Below, in pieces: positions 28,960 to 30,958 of a stretch of 30,958 nt of DNA. The DNA comes from Flavobacteriaceae bacterium. GTDB lineage: Bacteria; Bacteroidota; Bacteroidia; Flavobacteriales; Flavobacteriaceae. The notes under the pieces are model-generated. The model was given only the letters and a program-made list of their open reading frames with translations, was not told the DNA's origin and did no database searches. Both the position numbers and the translations under genes were made by a program. The stretch is taken from positions 1 through 30,958 of the forward strand of contig JABHGH010000022.1 of the NCBI GenBank assembly GCA_018672145.1, in the 5' to 3' direction. The number at the start of each line of letters is the position of its first letter. Positions within the stretch are counted from its first letter, which is position 1.

Positions 28960-30624
28960 CTACTTATATGCATCATTATGCACTGCGCCAATCGCTCGTC
29001 CTGAAGGCTCATTCATGTTTTGAAAAGAGGCATCCCAAGCCAATGCAGTTGGTGTGCTACAAGCCACAGAAGGAACCGATGGAACGGTCAAAGCAGCTGT
29101 CTCAGATGGAAAATGCTCTTCAAAAATCGAGCGGTAATAATACTCCTCTTTAGTGCGTGGTGTCTGAGCGGGAAATCGGTGATGAGCCACTTCCATGTCT
29201 GTATCACTTACTTCTGCATGAACTACGTCTTTTAGTGTGTCAATCCACTCATACCCTACTCCATCACTAAATTGCTCTTTTTGTCGCCATGCTACGCTTT
29301 CTGGAAGGTATTCTTCAAATGCCTTGCGCAACACCCATTTTTCCATACGCTCTGGCGTTATCATTTTGTCTTGTGGATTGATTCGCATCGCCACGTCCAT
29401 AAACTCTTTATCAAGAAAAGGCACACGACCCTCAATTCCCCAAGCAGCAAGTGATTTATTCGCTCGTAGGCAATCGTATTGATACAACTTATCAAGTTTT
29501 CTTACCGTTTCATCATGAAATTCTTTAGCATCTGGAGCCTTGTGGAAATAAAGATAGCCGCCAAAAACTTCATCGGCACCCTCTCCTGAAAGAACCATTT
29601 TTATCCCCATGGACTTGATAACGCGTGCAAGCAAATACATGGGCGTAGATGCACGAACTGTGGTGATGTCATATGTCTCTAAATGATAAATCACATCTCG
29701 GATAGCATCCAAGCCTTCTTGCACTGTAAATGTTACTTCATGGTGAACTGTTCCGATATGCTTTGCCACCTTTTGTGCAGCAGCAAGATCTGGAGATCCT
29801 ACAAGCCCTACAGAAAAAGAATGTAGTTGCGGCCACCATGCTTCGTTTGTGTCATCTGATTCGATACGTTTTTTTGCAAACTTTTTAGCCAAAGCCGATG
29901 TAATGGAAGAGTCTAGCCCTCCTGAAAGTAAAACACCATAGGGGACATCACTCATTAACTGACGATGGACAGCATCTTCTAAGGACTGCTGCAAATCTTC
30001 AATGCTAGTTGGATTGTCTTTAACTACGTCATAGTCACGCCAGTCACGGTCATACCATTTTGTGAGCTCTCCGGTACTACTTTCATAAAAATGTCCTGGA
30101 GGAAAAACTTCAATTTTTGTGCAGTACCCCTCAAGGGACTTTAATTCGGAAGCAAAGTATAGTGTGCCACTAGCGTCCCAACCCATATAAAGCGGAATAA
30201 TACCCATATGATCACGGGCAGCAAAAAAGGTGTTCTTTTCAGCATCGTAGAGAACAAAGGCGAAAATACCATTTAATTCGTCGACAAACTCGACGCCTTT
30301 TTCTTGATATAAGCCTAGAATAACTTCACAGTCAGAACCTGTTTGATATGCATATTTTGTCGTTTGCTTGCGTAACTCACGATGATTATAAATCTCTCCA
30401 TTTGCGGCTAATACGAGTTTTTTGTCTTCACTGTATAGTGGCTGTTTACCAGACGTTGGATCAACAATTGCCAAACGCTCATGCGCTAAAATCGCATGTT
30501 CTGCCACATGAATTCCACTCCAATCTGGTCCTCGATGACGAATACGCTTAGACATGGAAAGCAGTTGAGGTCGCAATTCTTCCATTTGGATTTTATCATT
30601 GTAAGCACAAACTATACCGCACAT
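28960..30624 (-). CDS. asnB: Asparagine synthase B (glutamine-hydrolysing)
   Basis: Makes asparagine from aspartate using glutamine amide nitrogen and ATP. The N-terminal class II glutaminase domain starts MCGIVCAYN with the nucleophile Cys2 exposed after Met removal, and has RHRGPDWSG (29-37) and AANGEIYNHRELR (73-85). The synthetase domain carries the ATP pyrophosphatase loop LLSGGLDSS (232-240) and LSGEGADEVFGGY. Length 554 and the C-terminal tail SVACSTPTALAWDASF match the AsnB type. The ATG at 30624 lies only 14 bases after its -7 element, giving a very short leader. The downstream gap (28838-28959) contains the gyrB promoter. Confidence 0.97.
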   Translation of the reverse strand: MCGIVCAYNDKIQMEELRPQLLSMSKRIRHRGPDWSGIHVAEHAILAHERLAIVDPTSGKQPLYSEDKKLVLAANGEIYNHRELRKQTTKYAYQTGSDCEVILGLYQEKGVEFVDELNGIFAFVLYDAEKNTFFAARDHMGIIPLYMGWDASGTLYFASELKSLEGYCTKIEVFPPGHFYESSTGELTKWYDRDWRDYDVVKDNPTSIEDLQQSLEDAVHRQLMSDVPYGVLLSGGLDSSITSALAKKFAKKRIESDDTNEAWWPQLHSFSVGLVGSPDLAAAQKVAKHIGTVHHEVTFTVQEGLDAIRDVIYHLETYDITTVRASTPMYLLARVIKSMGIKMVLSGEGADEVFGGYLYFHKAPDAKEFHDETVRKLDKLYQYDCLRANKSLAAWGIEGRVPFLDKEFMDVAMRINPQDKMITPERMEKWVLRKAFEEYLPESVAWRQKEQFSDGVGYEWIDTLKDVVHAEVSDTDMEVAHHRFPAQTPRTKEEYYYRSIFEEHFPSETAALTVPSVPSVACSTPTALAWDASFQNMNEPSGRAIGAVHNDAYK

Positions 30625-30638
30625 AATAAATTTTTTGG

Positions 30639-30668
30639 CAAAGATATGGTTCTGAAAAACAATTAAAA
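30639..30668 (-). promoter_or_regulatory. Predicted promoter of asnB
   Basis: Minus-strand TATCTTTG (30646-30639) matches TAnnTTTG. TTT at 30668-30666 lies exactly 19 bases upstream in the -33 position, lacking the usual G. The ATG is 14 bases beyond the -7 element. Confidence 0.6.
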
Positions 30669-30803
30669 CATAAAAGTGGAAATTGATTAAAATTTATTGC
30701 TTATTCCTAGTTTTTGGTTATGTGTTTGCTTGTAAAAAATGAAAAATAAGTTAAAAAGTTTCAAAATGTTTGTGTAAGAGTTTTTATTTTAGAGGTCTGA
30801 ATA

Positions 30804-30958
30804 ATGTCGGAACAAATAATCACTTTACAAGACGCAACAATTTACCAGCATAAAAAAATGGTGTTGGACAACGTGTCATTCACCCTCGAAAAAGGTTCGT
30901 TTGTGTACCTCATTGGTAGAACGGGCACAGGAAAAAGTAGTTTATTAAAAACCCTATA
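30804..30958 (+). CDS. ftsE: Cell-division ABC ATPase FtsE (partial, N-terminus)
   Basis: The ATG at 30804 opens a frame that runs off the right edge after 51 complete codons. The translation begins MSEQIITLQDATIYQHKKMV and continues with LDNVSFTLEKGSFVYLIGRT and the Walker A GRTGTGKSSLLKTL. This matches the start of FtsE in Bacteroidota, including the TIYQ and GSFVYLIG segments. FtsE with FtsX controls peptidoglycan hydrolysis at the septum. Another ABC ATPase of the same class cannot be excluded from this fragment. The 179-base AT-rich gap before it holds the asnB promoter; I found no exact TAnnTTTG on the plus strand there. Confidence 0.78.
   Translation, partial: MSEQIITLQDATIYQHKKMVLDNVSFTLEKGSFVYLIGRTGTGKSSLLKTL

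Noticed and set aside
28951..28982. Terminator after asnB formed by TGCAT/ATGCA and a run of eight A (T on the minus strand)
   Set aside because: The stem is only five pairs, lies inside the coding end, and is about ten bases from the T-tract, too far for a convincing intrinsic terminator.
30720..30803. Plus-strand promoter for ftsE near TAGTTTTTG and AATGTTTG
   Set aside because: Neither fits TAnnTTTG exactly (one has an extra base, the other lacks the first T), and AT-rich sequence makes near-matches common.
1..30958. CRISPR arrays, insertion sequences, prophage, toxin-antitoxin or defence islands
   Set aside because: No regularly spaced repeats, transposase or integrase genes, or recognisable defence genes were found; most of the window is conserved chromosomal core.

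Overview
The window is a gene-dense, AT-rich chromosomal segment of a member of the Bacteroidota, most likely a marine-type Flavobacteriales. The evidence is the Bacteroidota-style promoter element TAnnTTTG upstream of at least eleven genes, a fused SecDF, a type-3 prolyl-tRNA synthetase, ClpS/PrmA/TpiA beside a DUF1599 protein, Rho with a long disordered insert next to a DUF4293 gene, and BshB1 of the bacillithiol pathway. There are no rRNAs, insertion sequences, prophage genes or CRISPR arrays, and no gene-free gap exceeds 300 bases.

Layout. 3-77: tail of an unidentified plus-strand gene and a possible terminator. 136-5017 (minus): DUF1599 protein, an orphan DppB-type permease, tpiA, prmA and clpS form one tightly packed operon; a secreted glutathione peroxidase has its own promoter and overlaps bshB1. 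5030-6698 (plus): folP and the c-di-AMP cyclase cdaA. 6695-9210 (minus): ABC exporter and truA. 9271-11816: YfcE-like phosphoesterase (plus), DUF4293 (minus), rho (plus), then a strong bidirectional terminator. 11886-12223 (minus): rpsT and tRNA-Glu with a textbook promoter.

12366-15431 (plus) is the most unusual part: a compact five-gene operon of a secreted YHS-domain protein, a DoxX-like membrane protein, a membrane-anchored ATP-grasp enzyme, a DinB-fold protein and a TANGO2/NRDE protein. Three of the four junctions are stop/start overlaps. A perfect GC-rich palindrome sits on the predicted transcription start. The families point loosely to metal, heme or thiol chemistry, but the function is unknown. 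This is the best candidate for an uncharacterised system.

15425-16903 (minus) is proS. 16986-19567 (plus) is a low-complexity Tyr/His- and Ser/Arg-rich lipoprotein with a FadL/OmpP1-like outer-membrane protein. 19627-22889 (plus) is folE, cysS, yidD, lgt. 22897-30624 (minus) is secDF, mdh, gyrB and asnB. The window ends inside ftsE (plus).

The pieces form housekeeping sets: folate/pterin synthesis (folP, folE), translation (truA, rpsT, tRNA-Glu, proS, cysS, prmA), envelope biogenesis (secDF, yidD, lgt, exporter, lipoprotein/porin pair) and thiol/peroxide defence (bshB1, glutathione peroxidase, possibly the DinB-containing operon). Several starts appear to be TTG or GTG, and many predicted transcripts begin only about 10 bases before the start codon. 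Convergent genes at three junctions overlap or almost touch.
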